Below, piece after piece: positions 41,874 through 51,223 of a DNA stretch of 64,000 bases (its first letter is position 1; the number at the start of each line of letters is the position of its first letter). The stretch is from positions 186,001 to 250,000 of the forward strand of contig CAVZJU010000009.1 of assembly GCA_963775695.1 (NCBI GenBank). Direction: 5' to 3'. Made by a program: the position numbers and the translations under genes. A model generated the notes under the pieces. It saw only the letters and a list, made by a program, of their open reading frames with translations, was not told where the DNA came from and ran no database searches. The stretch is from DATBLE01 sp963775695. Its GTDB lineage: Bacteria > Actinomycetota > Thermoleophilia > Gaiellales > Gaiellaceae.

Positions 41874-42767
41874 GTGCAGGAGGTCGCGGGCAAGACCGCG
41901 TTCGTCACCGGCGGCGCCAGCGGGATCGGGCTCGGCATGGTGACGGTGTTCGCCGGCGCCGGGATGAACGTCGTGATCGCCGACCTCCGCCCGGACCACA
42001 TCGAGTCCGCCCTCGAGGCTCTCGACGGCAGGCGGGTGCACGCGATCGAGCTGGACGTGACCGACCGCGAGTGCTTCTCACGCGCGGCCGACGAGGCGGA
42101 GAGCGTCTTCGGCCACGTCCACGTGCTCTGCAACAACGCCGGCATGGGCCTCCTCGGGCCGGTCGCGCACGCGCGGTACGACGACTGGGACTGGGGCCTC
42201 GGCGTGCTGGTCGGCGGGGTCGTGAACGGGATCCAGACCTTCCTGCCGCGCATGCGCGAGCACGGCGAGGGCGGGCACATCGTCAACACCTCCTCGATGG
42301 CCGGCGTCCTGCCGATTCCCGGCGCCGCGATCTACATCACTGCCAAGGCTGCGCTGATAGGTCTCTCCGAGGCGCTGCGCAGCGAGCTCGCAGCAGAGGG
42401 GATCGGTGTGTCCGCGTTCTGCCCCGGGCCGGTGCAGACCAACATCCGCGAGGGCGGCCGCATGCGCCCGACGCAGTACGCCGACTCGGGCTACAGCGAG
42501 CTCGAGCGCGACCTCGAAGAGCGGCCCAACTCGCCGCTCTGGATGGATCCGGTCGAGTGCGGCGAGCGCGTGCTCGCCGGCATCCTCGACGATGACCTCT
42601 ACATCTTCACGCACGGCGAGTTCCGCGAGGGGGCCGAGGAGCGCTTCCAGGCGATGCTCGCCTCGTTCCCCGACGAGCCGCGAAACGAGGAGCGGGCGAA
42701 GGAGATCGACTTCCTGCTCTCGAACCCGATCTTCCGCGACGTGCTGGAGCGCCGAAGGCCGAGTTAA
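41874..42767 (+). CDS. Short-chain dehydrogenase/reductase 2 of a tandem pair
   Basis: 297 residues from GTG 41874, two bases after the first stop. TGGASGIGLGMV, NNAGMG, NTSSMAGV and YITAK are intact. It shares with its neighbour the D-W-D-W motif after NNAG and the late DLYIFTHGEF block. Two related but diverged enzymes suggest different stereochemistry or successive steps. It is followed by a promoter-bearing gap before the Liv-type operon. Confidence 0.92.
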   Translation: MQEVAGKTAFVTGGASGIGLGMVTVFAGAGMNVVIADLRPDHIESALEALDGRRVHAIELDVTDRECFSRAADEAESVFGHVHVLCNNAGMGLLGPVAHARYDDWDWGLGVLVGGVVNGIQTFLPRMREHGEGGHIVNTSSMAGVLPIPGAAIYITAKAALIGLSEALRSELAAEGIGVSAFCPGPVQTNIREGGRMRPTQYADSGYSELERDLEERPNSPLWMDPVECGERVLAGILDDDLYIFTHGEFREGAEERFQAMLASFPDEPRNEERAKEIDFLLSNPIFRDVLERRRPS

Positions 42768-42796
42768 CAACCCGCGCACCGTGTGTCCCTGATCGC

Positions 42797-42825
42797 TTGA
42801 CACCCATCGGGACCGGCGGGATAGT
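42797..42825 (+). promoter_or_regulatory. Probable promoter of the Liv-type operon
   Basis: TTGACA (42797-42802), 17-base spacer, GATAGT (42820-42825). The start codon is 137 bases further, leaving a long leader that also has a 9-bp tandem repeat (42836-42853). The rest of the 194-base gap shows nothing else. Confidence 0.65.
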
Positions 42826-42835
42826 CGCGGCGGAC

Positions 42836-42853
42836 GAGCATCACGAGCATCAC
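42836..42853. repeat. 9-bp tandem direct repeat in the Liv operon leader
   Basis: GAGCATCAC occurs twice in a row, 11 bases after the -10 element. It may be a regulator site or chance. Confidence 0.6.
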
Positions 42854-42961
42854 GCCAACCCAATGGAAGCCGTGCGAAGCGTCGGTGTGCCAGTCGGGAC
42901 AACAGGCATGAGGGCGCCCACCGCGCGGAGCGTTCCAGAGGCTCGGAGGAGGAGTCAGACA

Positions 42962-44245
42962 ATGCGTGCAGTGGGACTTCTGAGCGTCGCCCGGGGGCGG
43001 CGCGGACTCGCGCTTGCAGTGACGTTCGGGGCCTGTCTCGCCGTATCGGCTGTCGCGGCGCTCGCGGCCACGAGCGCGCTCCCGCCGGCACAGGTCCTGA
43101 ACTACCAGGCATACGTCGGCGGCAAGGGCAAGGCCAACCCGAAGCTGTCACCGGTCACGCTCGGCTTCATCAACGGGCAAGGTGGGCCGCCGAACTTCAA
43201 CTTCCCGCAGGCGACGCACGTGATCGAAGCGGAAGTGAAGATGATCAACGCCGAGCTCGGCGGCGTTCACGGGCATCCGCTCAAGCTGAACGAGTGCTTC
43301 TGGGCGCAGGCGGAGGAGGAAGGCGTCCGCTGCGGCCAGAAGATGGTCAACGACAAGAACACGAAGGCGATCATCTTCGGGTTCGTCACCGTCGGTAACC
43401 AGTCGATCTACGCGACCGTCAAGGGCACGAAGGCGATCGTCGGAGTCGTCACAGCCAACCCGGCCGACCCGACCGCCAAGAACGCCTTCTTCCTCAACGG
43501 CAGCCAGACGAGCGTCCTCGGCCCGTTCGGCACCTTCACGAAGCGGTTCCTGTCCAAAGTGAAGTCCGCCGCCATCGTGTATCCGACCGATCCCGGTGCC
43601 GACACGGCTGCGATCGCCCTGAGGAAGGGCCTGCAGCAGGTCGGCCTGAAGGTGACCGTGATCGGTGTCCCGCCGCTCTCGACCGACCTTCTCGGGGCAG
43701 CGACGCAGGCCAGTTCGAGCGACATGATCGTCGCCGCGCTCGGATTCACCACGTGCGTGCCGTTCGCGCGTGCGATCGACCAGATCCACTACACGAAGCC
43801 TGTCCTCTCGACACCGATCTGCACGTTCCTCCCCAGGGCGGCATATGCGGGCGGCGACATCCCGAAGTGGACCTACGGCATCGCTCAGACGCTGGTGAAT
43901 CTGCCCGGCCCGCAGTCGAAGCTGTATCTGAAGAAGGGCATCCAATACGGGGCGACGGTCAACGACCTGCTCTGGGTCTTCGCGGAGGGCGCCTGGGAGC
44001 AGACCCTCGCCACCTTGAAGATCATGAACTCGATCCCGTTCAACAAGCTCACGCCGGCGGCGATCATCGCCGGGTTCAAGGCCTTCCGCGGTCCCACCGT
44101 GCTCGGGCCTCCGGAGATCGCGTGCGGCAAGGTTTCCCCGGGGGAACCAGCTGCGTGCGGCAACCAGACCCAGTTCTACAACTACACCGGCAAAGGCATC
44201 TGGAAGGTGGCCTCTGGCTGGTTGAAGCCGCCAGGGGCGAAGTAG
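42962..44245 (+). CDS. Branched-chain-amino-acid-type ABC substrate-binding protein
   Basis: 427 residues from ATG 42962 with GGAGGAGGAG upstream. A Sec signal peptide (ending AVAALAA) is followed by a type I periplasmic-binding fold: VTLGFINGQGG, AEVKMINAELGGVHGHPL, and later SSDMIVAALGFTTC. Liv-type binding proteins take amino acids, amides, urea, aromatic acids and others, so the ligand is open. The gene heads an operon that leads into the two TGA-containing genes. Confidence 0.92.
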   Translation: MRAVGLLSVARGRRGLALAVTFGACLAVSAVAALAATSALPPAQVLNYQAYVGGKGKANPKLSPVTLGFINGQGGPPNFNFPQATHVIEAEVKMINAELGGVHGHPLKLNECFWAQAEEEGVRCGQKMVNDKNTKAIIFGFVTVGNQSIYATVKGTKAIVGVVTANPADPTAKNAFFLNGSQTSVLGPFGTFTKRFLSKVKSAAIVYPTDPGADTAAIALRKGLQQVGLKVTVIGVPPLSTDLLGAATQASSSDMIVAALGFTTCVPFARAIDQIHYTKPVLSTPICTFLPRAAYAGGDIPKWTYGIAQTLVNLPGPQSKLYLKKGIQYGATVNDLLWVFAEGAWEQTLATLKIMNSIPFNKLTPAAIIAGFKAFRGPTVLGPPEIACGKVSPGEPAACGNQTQFYNYTGKGIWKVASGWLKPPGAK

Positions 44246-44257
44246 TCGACCTGGAAT

Positions 44258-44295
44258 CGACCTGCGGGCCTGGCAGCTGCCGGGCCCGCAGGTCG
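44258..44295 (+). terminator. Intercistronic stem-loop after the Liv-type binding-protein gene
   Basis: A perfect 13-bp stem (44258-44270 with 44283-44295) around a 12-base loop, 12 bases past the stop. As after the BMP gene, no T tract follows, and the permease starts 18 bases later, so partial termination or mRNA protection is more likely than an operon end. Confidence 0.65.
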
Positions 44296-44313
44296 ATGAA
44301 AGACTGACGCCGG

Positions 44314-46344
44314 ATGCAGGACGTCATCCTCTACGGGGCACTCGGGCTGGGCGCGGGGGCCCTGATCGCCAGCATCGCGCTCGGTGTCGTCCTGATCTAC
44401 CGGGGCTCCGGCGTCATCAACGTCGCCACCGGCGCGATCGCGATGGTCGCCGCCTACATCTTCTGGGCATTCAGGACCGGCTTCTTCGGCTTTCACCTCT
44501 CGACCGTGCCGGGATTCGTCCTGACCCTCGTCTGCATGGCTGGGTTCGGCGTTCTGGTCGAGCTGACGATCTTCCGCCCGCTCCGGAACACGACGCCGCT
44601 CGCCAAGCTCGCCGCGTCGCTCGGCCTGCTACTCGTACTGGAGTCGGGAATGATCGTGATCTTCGGCAACAGCCTGAAGTCGGCGCCGTCGGTCCTCCCG
44701 TCCGACACGGTGACGATCTTTTCGCGGGTCGTGCCAATCGACCGATTCCTGCTCGCGGGGATCGTCGTGGTGGTCGCGGCCGTGCTCGCGGCGCTGTACC
44801 GGTGGACGCCGTTCGGCCTTTCGACGAGGGCTTCGTCGGAGAACGAGGTCTCCGCGATGCTCGCCGGCCTGTCTCCGAGCCGGCTGGCGGTCATGAACAC
44901 CTGCCTCGCGAGCGTCGTCGCAGGAGGGCTCGGGGTGCTCGTCGCGCCGCTGATCTCCCTCGATGCGCAGACGCTCGCCTTTCAGGTCGTGCCGGCGCTC
45001 GGCGCAGCGCTGCTCGCCGGGTTCACCTCGTACTTCGTCGCGTGCTTCGCCGGGCTTGCGATCGGGATCTTCCAGTCACTGCTCATCTACTGGGGAACGC
45101 AGAGCTGGTTCCCGACGGACTCAGGAGGGGCCCCGCTCCGGGGCCTCTCGGAGCTCTTCGTCTTCCTCGTCATCGTCCTCGCCCTGTTCGTACGAGGGGC
45201 GAGCCTGCCCGGACGCGGCGAGGTCGTCGAGAGGCGGCTGCCCGCCGTTCCCAGGCCCGAGCGGTTGCTCAGGCCGGCGACGATCGCGGCGATCCTCGGC
45301 GTCATCGCGCTGATCGTGTTCCCGTACGACTTCAGGCAAGCACTGATCAACTCGCTGCTCGGCATCGTCATCTGTCTCTCCCTCGTCGTCATCATCGGCT
45401 TCGTCGGCCAGATCTCGGTCGTGCAGCTCGCGCTCGCCGGTGTCGCCGGCTTCACGATGTCCCACCTGACGACGGACGTCGGCGGCGTCTGGGCGAAGTT
45501 CCCGATCTCGCTTCTGATCGGAGCTTCCGTGGCGACGATCGTCGGGCTTCTCGTCGCCGTCTCGGCTCTTCGTGTCCGCGGCGTGAGCCTGGCGATCGTC
45601 ACGCTCTCGGCGGCCGTTGCGCTCGAGCAGTTCGGCTTTCTGAACGCGAGGTGGGGCGGCGGCGACCAGGGATCGCCGGTCGCCCAGCCGTCGATCGGAG
45701 GCCTAGACCTCTCTCCCGGCGGTCCGTTCCGAGGCGTGGACGACAAGATCCCGAGCCCCACGTTCGGCTTCCTCGTCCTCGCCGCGACGATCCTGCTCGG
45801 CCTCCTCGTCGCGAACACGCGGCGCTCGAGCCTCGGCCAGAGGATGCTCGCCGTCCGCTCGAACGAGCGCGCGGCGGCCGCGGCGGGAATCAATGTCCGG
45901 AACGTCAAGCTCGCCGGCTTCGCCATCGCCGCGTTCGTCGCGGGCATGGCCGGCGCGCTCTACGCCTACAACTTCGGGTCGGTCAGTTACAGCCGGTTCG
46001 GGGCCGTGGCGGCGCTGGGGCTGATCGCGTTTGGCTATTTCGGCGGCATCACGATGGTCTCGGGTGCGGTGATCGCCGGAATCGGCGCGACGGAGGGTCT
46101 GTTTCCGCACACCTTCGACCGGTTCCTCGGCCTGTCCGGCAACTGGGCGCTCCTGGTCGGCGGCTTCGCTCTGATCATCACGTTGATCGTCAATCCCGAG
46201 GGCATCGCCGGCACGGGTTGGAAGAAGCAGCAGCAGAAAAAGAGACGGCAGGCAGCCGGAACGTCGTCGAGCGGGCTCGGTGCCCGCCTCGCTCGTCTTC
46301 GGTCGCCCGCGGCCACTGCCACGGGCGACGAGGGGAAGCGGTGA
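44314..46344 (+). CDS. Fused LivH-LivM permease
   Basis: 676 residues. Residues ~1-310 are the LivH half (YRGSGVINVATGAIAMVAAY, FGLSTRASSENEVSAMLAG), a linker at ~300-325 (RGEVVERRLPAVPRPERLL) follows, then the LivM half (GFVGQISVVQLALAGVAGF, RMLAVRSNERAAAAAGI). Sixteen or more membrane segments are predicted by eye. In most genomes these are two genes; here one chain makes the whole channel. The long Lys/Gln-rich C-terminus is unusual. Confidence 0.92.
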   Translation: MQDVILYGALGLGAGALIASIALGVVLIYRGSGVINVATGAIAMVAAYIFWAFRTGFFGFHLSTVPGFVLTLVCMAGFGVLVELTIFRPLRNTTPLAKLAASLGLLLVLESGMIVIFGNSLKSAPSVLPSDTVTIFSRVVPIDRFLLAGIVVVVAAVLAALYRWTPFGLSTRASSENEVSAMLAGLSPSRLAVMNTCLASVVAGGLGVLVAPLISLDAQTLAFQVVPALGAALLAGFTSYFVACFAGLAIGIFQSLLIYWGTQSWFPTDSGGAPLRGLSELFVFLVIVLALFVRGASLPGRGEVVERRLPAVPRPERLLRPATIAAILGVIALIVFPYDFRQALINSLLGIVICLSLVVIIGFVGQISVVQLALAGVAGFTMSHLTTDVGGVWAKFPISLLIGASVATIVGLLVAVSALRVRGVSLAIVTLSAAVALEQFGFLNARWGGGDQGSPVAQPSIGGLDLSPGGPFRGVDDKIPSPTFGFLVLAATILLGLLVANTRRSSLGQRMLAVRSNERAAAAAGINVRNVKLAGFAIAAFVAGMAGALYAYNFGSVSYSRFGAVAALGLIAFGYFGGITMVSGAVIAGIGATEGLFPHTFDRFLGLSGNWALLVGGFALIITLIVNPEGIAGTGWKKQQQKKRRQAAGTSSSGLGARLARLRSPAATATGDEGKR

Positions 46345-47111
46345 CGGCTGCGCTCGTCGCCTCCGGGATCTCGGTCTCCTTCGGCGGGCTCCGCGCGCTG
46401 AACGACGTCGACCTCGAGGTCTCGGACGGCCGGCTCGTCGGGCTGATCGGTCCGAACGGAGCGGGCAAGACCACCTTCATCGACGCCGTCTCGGGATTCG
46501 TTCCCTATCGAGGGACGGTCTCGCTGGACGGAGAAACCTTGGACGGGCTGCCCGCGCACGTTCGTGCACGCCGCGGATTGGCGAGGACGTGGCAGTCGAT
46601 CGAGCTGTTCGACGATCTGACCGTGAGTGGGAACCTGGCGGTCGCTTCCTATCGGCCGTCGGCCTGGGCGACGATCAAAGAGGTGCTCTCCCGGCCCGTC
46701 GACACGACTGCGGCCGTCGACGAAACGCTCAAGCTGTTCGGGCTCGCTGAGAAGCTCGAGAACACGCCCGCCGACCTCACCCAGGGGCAGCGGAAGCTCG
46801 TCGGCGTCGCTCGCGCCCTCGCAGCCCGGCCACGAGTGCTCTGCCTGGACGAGCCCGCGGCCGGGCTGGACACCCGCGAGAGCGAGGAACTCGGCCGCCA
46901 CCTCAAGGAGGTCGCGAACGCAGGCCAGGCCATGCTTCTGGTCGACCACGACATGGGGCTTGTCCTCTCGATCTCCGACTACGTGGTCGTGCTCGAGTTC
47001 GGGAAGGTGATCGCCCACGGCCCACCCGACGTCGTGCGGCGCGACCCGAACGTAATCGAGGCGTACCTCGGTAGCGCGGGTGCCGAGGTCGAACATGTGA
47101 TCAAGGGGTGA
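46341..47111 (+). CDS. livG: ABC transporter ATP-binding protein LivG-type
   Basis: 256 residues from GTG 46341 (GTGA overlap). Walker A GPNGAGKTT, Q-loop and signature LTQGQRKLVGVARAL (Thr-Gln in place of the usual Ser-Gly), Walker B VLCLDEPAAGLD, H-loop VDHDMGLVL. Drives import through the fused permease together with the LivF-type subunit. Confidence 0.93.
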   Translation: MTAALVASGISVSFGGLRALNDVDLEVSDGRLVGLIGPNGAGKTTFIDAVSGFVPYRGTVSLDGETLDGLPAHVRARRGLARTWQSIELFDDLTVSGNLAVASYRPSAWATIKEVLSRPVDTTAAVDETLKLFGLAEKLENTPADLTQGQRKLVGVARALAARPRVLCLDEPAAGLDTRESEELGRHLKEVANAGQAMLLVDHDMGLVLSISDYVVVLEFGKVIAHGPPDVVRRDPNVIEAYLGSAGAEVEHVIKG

Positions 47112-47113
47112 GC

Positions 47114-47854
47114 ATGACGACGGGCTCACTGCTCGCGATCGAGGGTCTGGCCGCCGGCTACGACCAGGCGCCCGTCATTCGCGGGCTCGACCTGACCGTA
47201 GGAGCCGGGGAGGTCGTCGCGCTGCTCGGCACGAACGGGGCCGGCAAGACGACCACGCTGAGGGTGATCTCGGGGCTCGTCCGGCCGATGCAGGGCAGGG
47301 TCGTGTACGAGGGACAGGACCTCGTCCGGGTCTCGCCGACGCAGCGGGCTCGGCGCGGGATCGTCCACGTCCCGGAGGGGCGCGGGATCTTCTACGGCCT
47401 GACCGTGACCGAGCACTTCCGGCTTGGGTACCAGGGCAACCGCCCGGACGAGGAGATCGCCTACGAGAGCTTTCCCAAGCTGCGCGAGCTCCGGACGCGG
47501 CGGGTCGGGCTGCTCTCGGGCGGCGAGCAGCAGATGCTGGCAGTCGGCCGTGCGCTCGCCCGCAAGCCCCGGCTGCTGCTGCTCGACGAACTCTCGCTCG
47601 GCCTCGCGCCGGTGATCGTCGAGAGCCTGCTCCCTGTGGTCCGGGAGTACGCGCAGGCGAGCGGCTGCGGCGTGCTGCTGGTCGAGCAGCACGTGCACCT
47701 CGCGCTCGAGGTCGCCGACCGCGGCTACGTGCTCTCGCACGGCGAGATCGTCCTGCAGGACCGGGTCGAGGCGCTGCGCGCGGACCGCCAGCTCCTGATC
47801 GCGAGCTATCTCGGCGAGCAGCAGGTTCCGATCGGCGAGGCGAAGGCAAACTAG
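47114..47854 (+). CDS. livF: ABC transporter ATP-binding protein LivF-type
   Basis: 246 residues from ATG 47114 with AAGGGG five bases upstream; GTG 47108 would overlap the previous gene. Walker A GTNGAGKTT, signature LSGGEQQMLAVGRAL, Walker B LLLDELSLGLAP, H-loop VEQHVHLAL. The ELSLGLAP motif is diagnostic of LivF. Its stop is followed after 14 bases by the first TGA-containing gene, with AGGAAAGGGG between them. Confidence 0.94.
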   Translation: MTTGSLLAIEGLAAGYDQAPVIRGLDLTVGAGEVVALLGTNGAGKTTTLRVISGLVRPMQGRVVYEGQDLVRVSPTQRARRGIVHVPEGRGIFYGLTVTEHFRLGYQGNRPDEEIAYESFPKLRELRTRRVGLLSGGEQQMLAVGRALARKPRLLLLDELSLGLAPVIVESLLPVVREYAQASGCGVLLVEQHVHLALEVADRGYVLSHGEIVLQDRVEALRADRQLLIASYLGEQQVPIGEAKAN

Positions 47855-47868
47855 AGGAAAGGGGAGCC

Positions 47869-49549
47869 ATGAGCGTCGCGGCCACAACCGAGCGGAAGCT
47901 GACCGTCCTCGACCCGCGCGGGTACCCGCCGAAGGTCGACGCGCGCGGGATGGCGCCGGCGCTGGAGACGCTGCAGGGCAAGCGGTTGTTCCTGGTCGAC
48001 ATCGGCTTCGAGAATTCGAACAACTTCATGGCCCAGCTGCACGGGTGGTTCGCCGATAACGAGCCCGGCATCCGGACCGAGGTGGTGCGCTGGCGTGACC
48101 AGCACAACCCTGACCCCGGGCTCTGCGAGCGGGTCGCGGCGGAGGGGGACGCCGCGATCATCGGCGTCGGCACCTGACCCGGCTGCGCGCCGGAGGTCTC
48201 CGGCCACGTGATCGACATGGAGTCGAAGTACGGGATCCCGACCGTGGGCGTTCACGTCCACGTCTTCGCCCGGCTCGTGGACAGCACCGTTCGCACCAAC
48301 GGGATGCCGCGGGCCAGGCAGGCGTTCGTGCGGGCGCCGATGTTCAACCAGCCGCCGGCGGTGCTGCGCGGCTACATCGAGGGCGACGACGCGGTGCACG
48401 GCGGGCCGTTCATGCAGCGCGTGTTCGACCTGCTCACCCGCCCGCTGGCAGATGAGGACCTGCGCGGCAGTGGGTGGGACCGCTCGACCCCCCGGCTGCT
48501 CGAGCCCGACACCGACGAGAACCTCCAGCAGCTGTTCCGCGACAACCACTGGACGGACTTCCTGCCGATCGTGCTGCCGACCGAGGAGCGCGTGGAGGCG
48601 ATGCTGGCGGGGACGAGCCGCGCGCCGGACGAGGTGGTCGGCAAGCACCGGCCGACGATCGGGATGGAGCTGTGGCAGTCGACGGTCGAGAAGGTGGCGG
48701 TCAACGCGGTGATGGCCGGCGCCGCGTCCGAGCACTTCCCGGTGATCCTGGCGCTCTGCGCCAGCGGCGATACGGGGCGCCAGAGCAGCATGTCCTCGAT
48801 GGGCAACATGGTCGTGGTCAACGGCCCGATCCGGCACGATGATCGACATGAACTCCGGGATCGGCGCGATGGGGCCGTACAACTACGCCAACTCGGCGAT
48901 CGGCCGCGCCTTCGGGATCGCCTCCCAGAACCTGCAGGGCGGATCGGTGCCCGGCCTCTCCTACGGCGGCTCGCAGGGGTGCAACCTCTCCTACAACTGC
49001 TGCACCTTTGCCGAGAACGAGGAGCGGAGCCCGTTCCAGCCGTACCACGTCCACCGCGGCCACCAGCCCGAGGAGAGTACCGTCGCCGTCTTCTACGTCT
49101 GGGGCAGCGTCTGGTCGGAGCACCTGCGCGCCCACTGGCAGGAGAAGCTGACGGCGATGATGTCCGGGCTCGAGCCGCTCGAGGGCGCGCTGTTCGTGCT
49201 CGACCCGATCGTCGCCCGGGAATTCTGCGCGAAGGGCCTCGACTCGCAGGAGAAGATCGCCCGGTGGGTGTTCGACCACGTGCGGATCCCGGCGCGCCGC
49301 TACTGGGACCACATCATGCTGAACATGGTGCGCGAGCAGGTCGAGGGCGGCGTCGAGCCCTGGGCCGGCCTGTCGAAGGCCGAGCCGGACGAGCTAGTCC
49401 CGCTCTTCCAGCAGTTCGGCGTCAACGTCGTCGTCGCCGGGGGCGAGACGAACGGACACTTCAGTATCTTCCAGGGAGCCCAGATGCCGCCGGCGTTCCG
49501 CTCCGACCCGAACGTGCCCCTCGTCTCCCCGATCGATCCCTGGCGCTGA
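47869..49549 (+). pseudogene. TGA-containing selenoprotein gene, copy 1 (Sec at codon 103; later one-base frameshift)
   Basis: ATG 47869 reads MSVAATTERKLTVLDPRGYP through to AAIIGVGT, then TGA (48175-48177), then in the same frame PGCAPEVSGHVIDMESKYG and on to VMAGAASEHFPV and VNGPIR. A bacterial-type SECIS (48189-48204) follows the TGA. The frame is then broken near 48837 by an extra C compared with copy 2; the reading resumes one frame on with MIDMNSGIGAMGPYNYAN and ends PIDPWR. Domains: a UGSC-type redox domain (residues ~1-200) with Thr-Sec-Pro-Gly-Cys, then a 350-residue conserved domain. If the frameshift is real, copy 1 makes only a truncated protein. Confidence 0.8.
48175..48204 (+). 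promoter_or_regulatory. UGA codon and SECIS element, copy 1
   Basis: TGA is followed after 16 bases by AGGTCT (48194-48199) on a GCCGG/CCGGC stem (48189-48193, 48200-48204). The E. coli fdhF SECIS has the same AGGUCU loop, 17 bases after its UGA. SelB should bind here and direct Sec insertion. SECIS function is inference from this match. Confidence 0.82.
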
Positions 49550-51216
49550 TGGCGACCGCGGTCGAGACCAAGCTGACCGTCCTCAACCCCGAGGGCTACC
49601 CGCCGAAGGTCGACGCACGCGGGATGGCGCCGGCGCTGGAGACCCTGCAGGGGAAGCGCCTGTTCCTGGTCGACGTCGGCTTCGAGAACTCGGACAACTT
49701 CATGGCCCAGCTGCACGGGTGGTTCGAGGAGCACGAACCCGGCATCCGGACGGAGGTGGTGCGGATGCGCGACCAGCACCAGCCCGACCCGGAGCTGTAC
49801 GGGCGGATCGCGGCGGAGGGGGACGCCGCGATCATCGGCGTCGGCACCTGACCGGGCTGTGCGCCGGAGGTCTCCGGCCACATGATCGCGATGGAGTCGG
49901 AGTTCGGGATCCCGACCGTGGCCGTGCACGTGCAGGTGTTCGCGCGCCTCGTCGAGTCGGTCGCACGTGCGCAGGGGATGCCGCGGGCCCGCCAGGCGTT
50001 CGTGCCCGTACCGATGTTCAACCAGCCGCCGGCAGTGCTGCGCGGGTACGTCGAGGGTGACGACCCCGTCCACGGGGCGCCCTTCGTCGAGCGGGTCTTC
50101 GACCTGCTCACGCGGCCGCTCTCGGACGAGGACCTGCGCGGGTCGGGGTGGGACCGCTCGACGCCGCGCCTCCTGAAGCCCGACACCGAGGAGAACCTGC
50201 AGGAGCTTTTCCGCCGCAGCCACTGGACCGACTACCTGCCGATCGTGCTGCCGACCGAGGAGCGGGTGGAAGCCATGCTGGCGGGGACGAGTCGCGCGCC
50301 CGACGAGATCGTCGGCAAGACTCGGCCGACGATCGGCATGGAGTACTGGACCTACGACGTCGAGAAGGTGGCGGTGAACGCGGTGATGGCCGGGGCCGCC
50401 CCCGAGCACTTCCCGGTGCTGCTCGCCCTTGCGTCGACCGGCGACACGGGGCGCCAGAGCAGCATGTCCTCGATGGGCAACATGGTGGTGGTCAACGGCC
50501 CGATCCGGCAGATGATCGGCATGAACTCGGGGATTGGCGCGATGGGGCCGTACAACTACGCGAACTCGGCGATCGGCCGGGCGTTCGGGCTCCAGTCGCA
50601 GAACCTGCAGGGCGGGTCGGTCCCGGGGTTCTCCTACAACGGCTCGCAGGGCAACAACTTCTCCTACAACTGCGTCACGTTTGCCGAGAACGAGGAGGCG
50701 AGCCCGTGGGAGCCCTACCACGTCCAGCACGGGTTCGAGCCGGGCGAGAGCGCCGTCACCGTCTTCTACGTGTGGGGGAACGTGTGGGCCGAGCACCTGC
50801 GCGAGCACTGGGAGGAGAAGCTGAAGGCGATGCTGGTCGGGCTGGAGCCGTCGATGGGCGTGACCTTCGTACTCGACCCGATCGTCGCGCGCGAGTTCGT
50901 CCAGAAGGGCTTCGACACCAAGGAGAAGCTCGCCGAGTGGGTGCACGAGAACGCGCGCATCCCGGCAGGCCGCTTCTGGGACCACATCATGCTGAACATG
51001 ATCCGCGAGCAGGTCGAGGCGGGCGTCGAGCCTTTCGCGAGCTACGGGAAGGCGCCGCCCGACGAGCTGATCCCGATCTTCGAGACGAACCGGATCAACG
51101 TCGTCGTCGCAGGCGGCCAGACGAACGGCCACTTCAGCATTTTCATGGGCTCGCCGATGCGCGCGAAGTTCCGGAGCATGCCTGGGCCGACCGTCTCGGT
51201 CGACGCCTGGCGCTGA
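49549..51216 (+). CDS. Selenoprotein with U-x-x-C redox motif, copy 2 (Sec at codon 101, intact)
   Basis: About 555 residues if TGA at 49849-49851 is read as selenocysteine. ATG 49549 overlaps copy 1's stop as TGATG. Residues 1-100 end with DAAIIGVGT, then Sec-Pro-Gly-Cys-Ala-Pro and SGHMIAMESEFGIPTVAVHV, similar in layout to UGSC-family redox (seleno)proteins. From ~residue 220 a second domain begins (LPIVLPTEERVEAMLAG, VEKVAVNAVMAG, GQTNGHFSIF at the end), of unknown function but conserved between copies. Without Sec the upstream 100 residues and the rest would be two fragments. Probable role: a thiol/selenol redox or reductase step on the compound brought in by the Liv-type importer. Confidence 0.85.
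49849..49878 (+). promoter_or_regulatory. UGA codon and SECIS element, copy 2
   Basis: TGA, 16 bases, AGGTCT (49868-49873) on a GCCGG/CCGGC stem (49863-49867, 49874-49878). The 22 bases from GCGCCGG to GGCCAC are identical to copy 1, while codons just before differ at silent positions, as expected for an RNA element under selection. Confidence 0.84.
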
Positions 51217-51223
51217 ACGCTTC

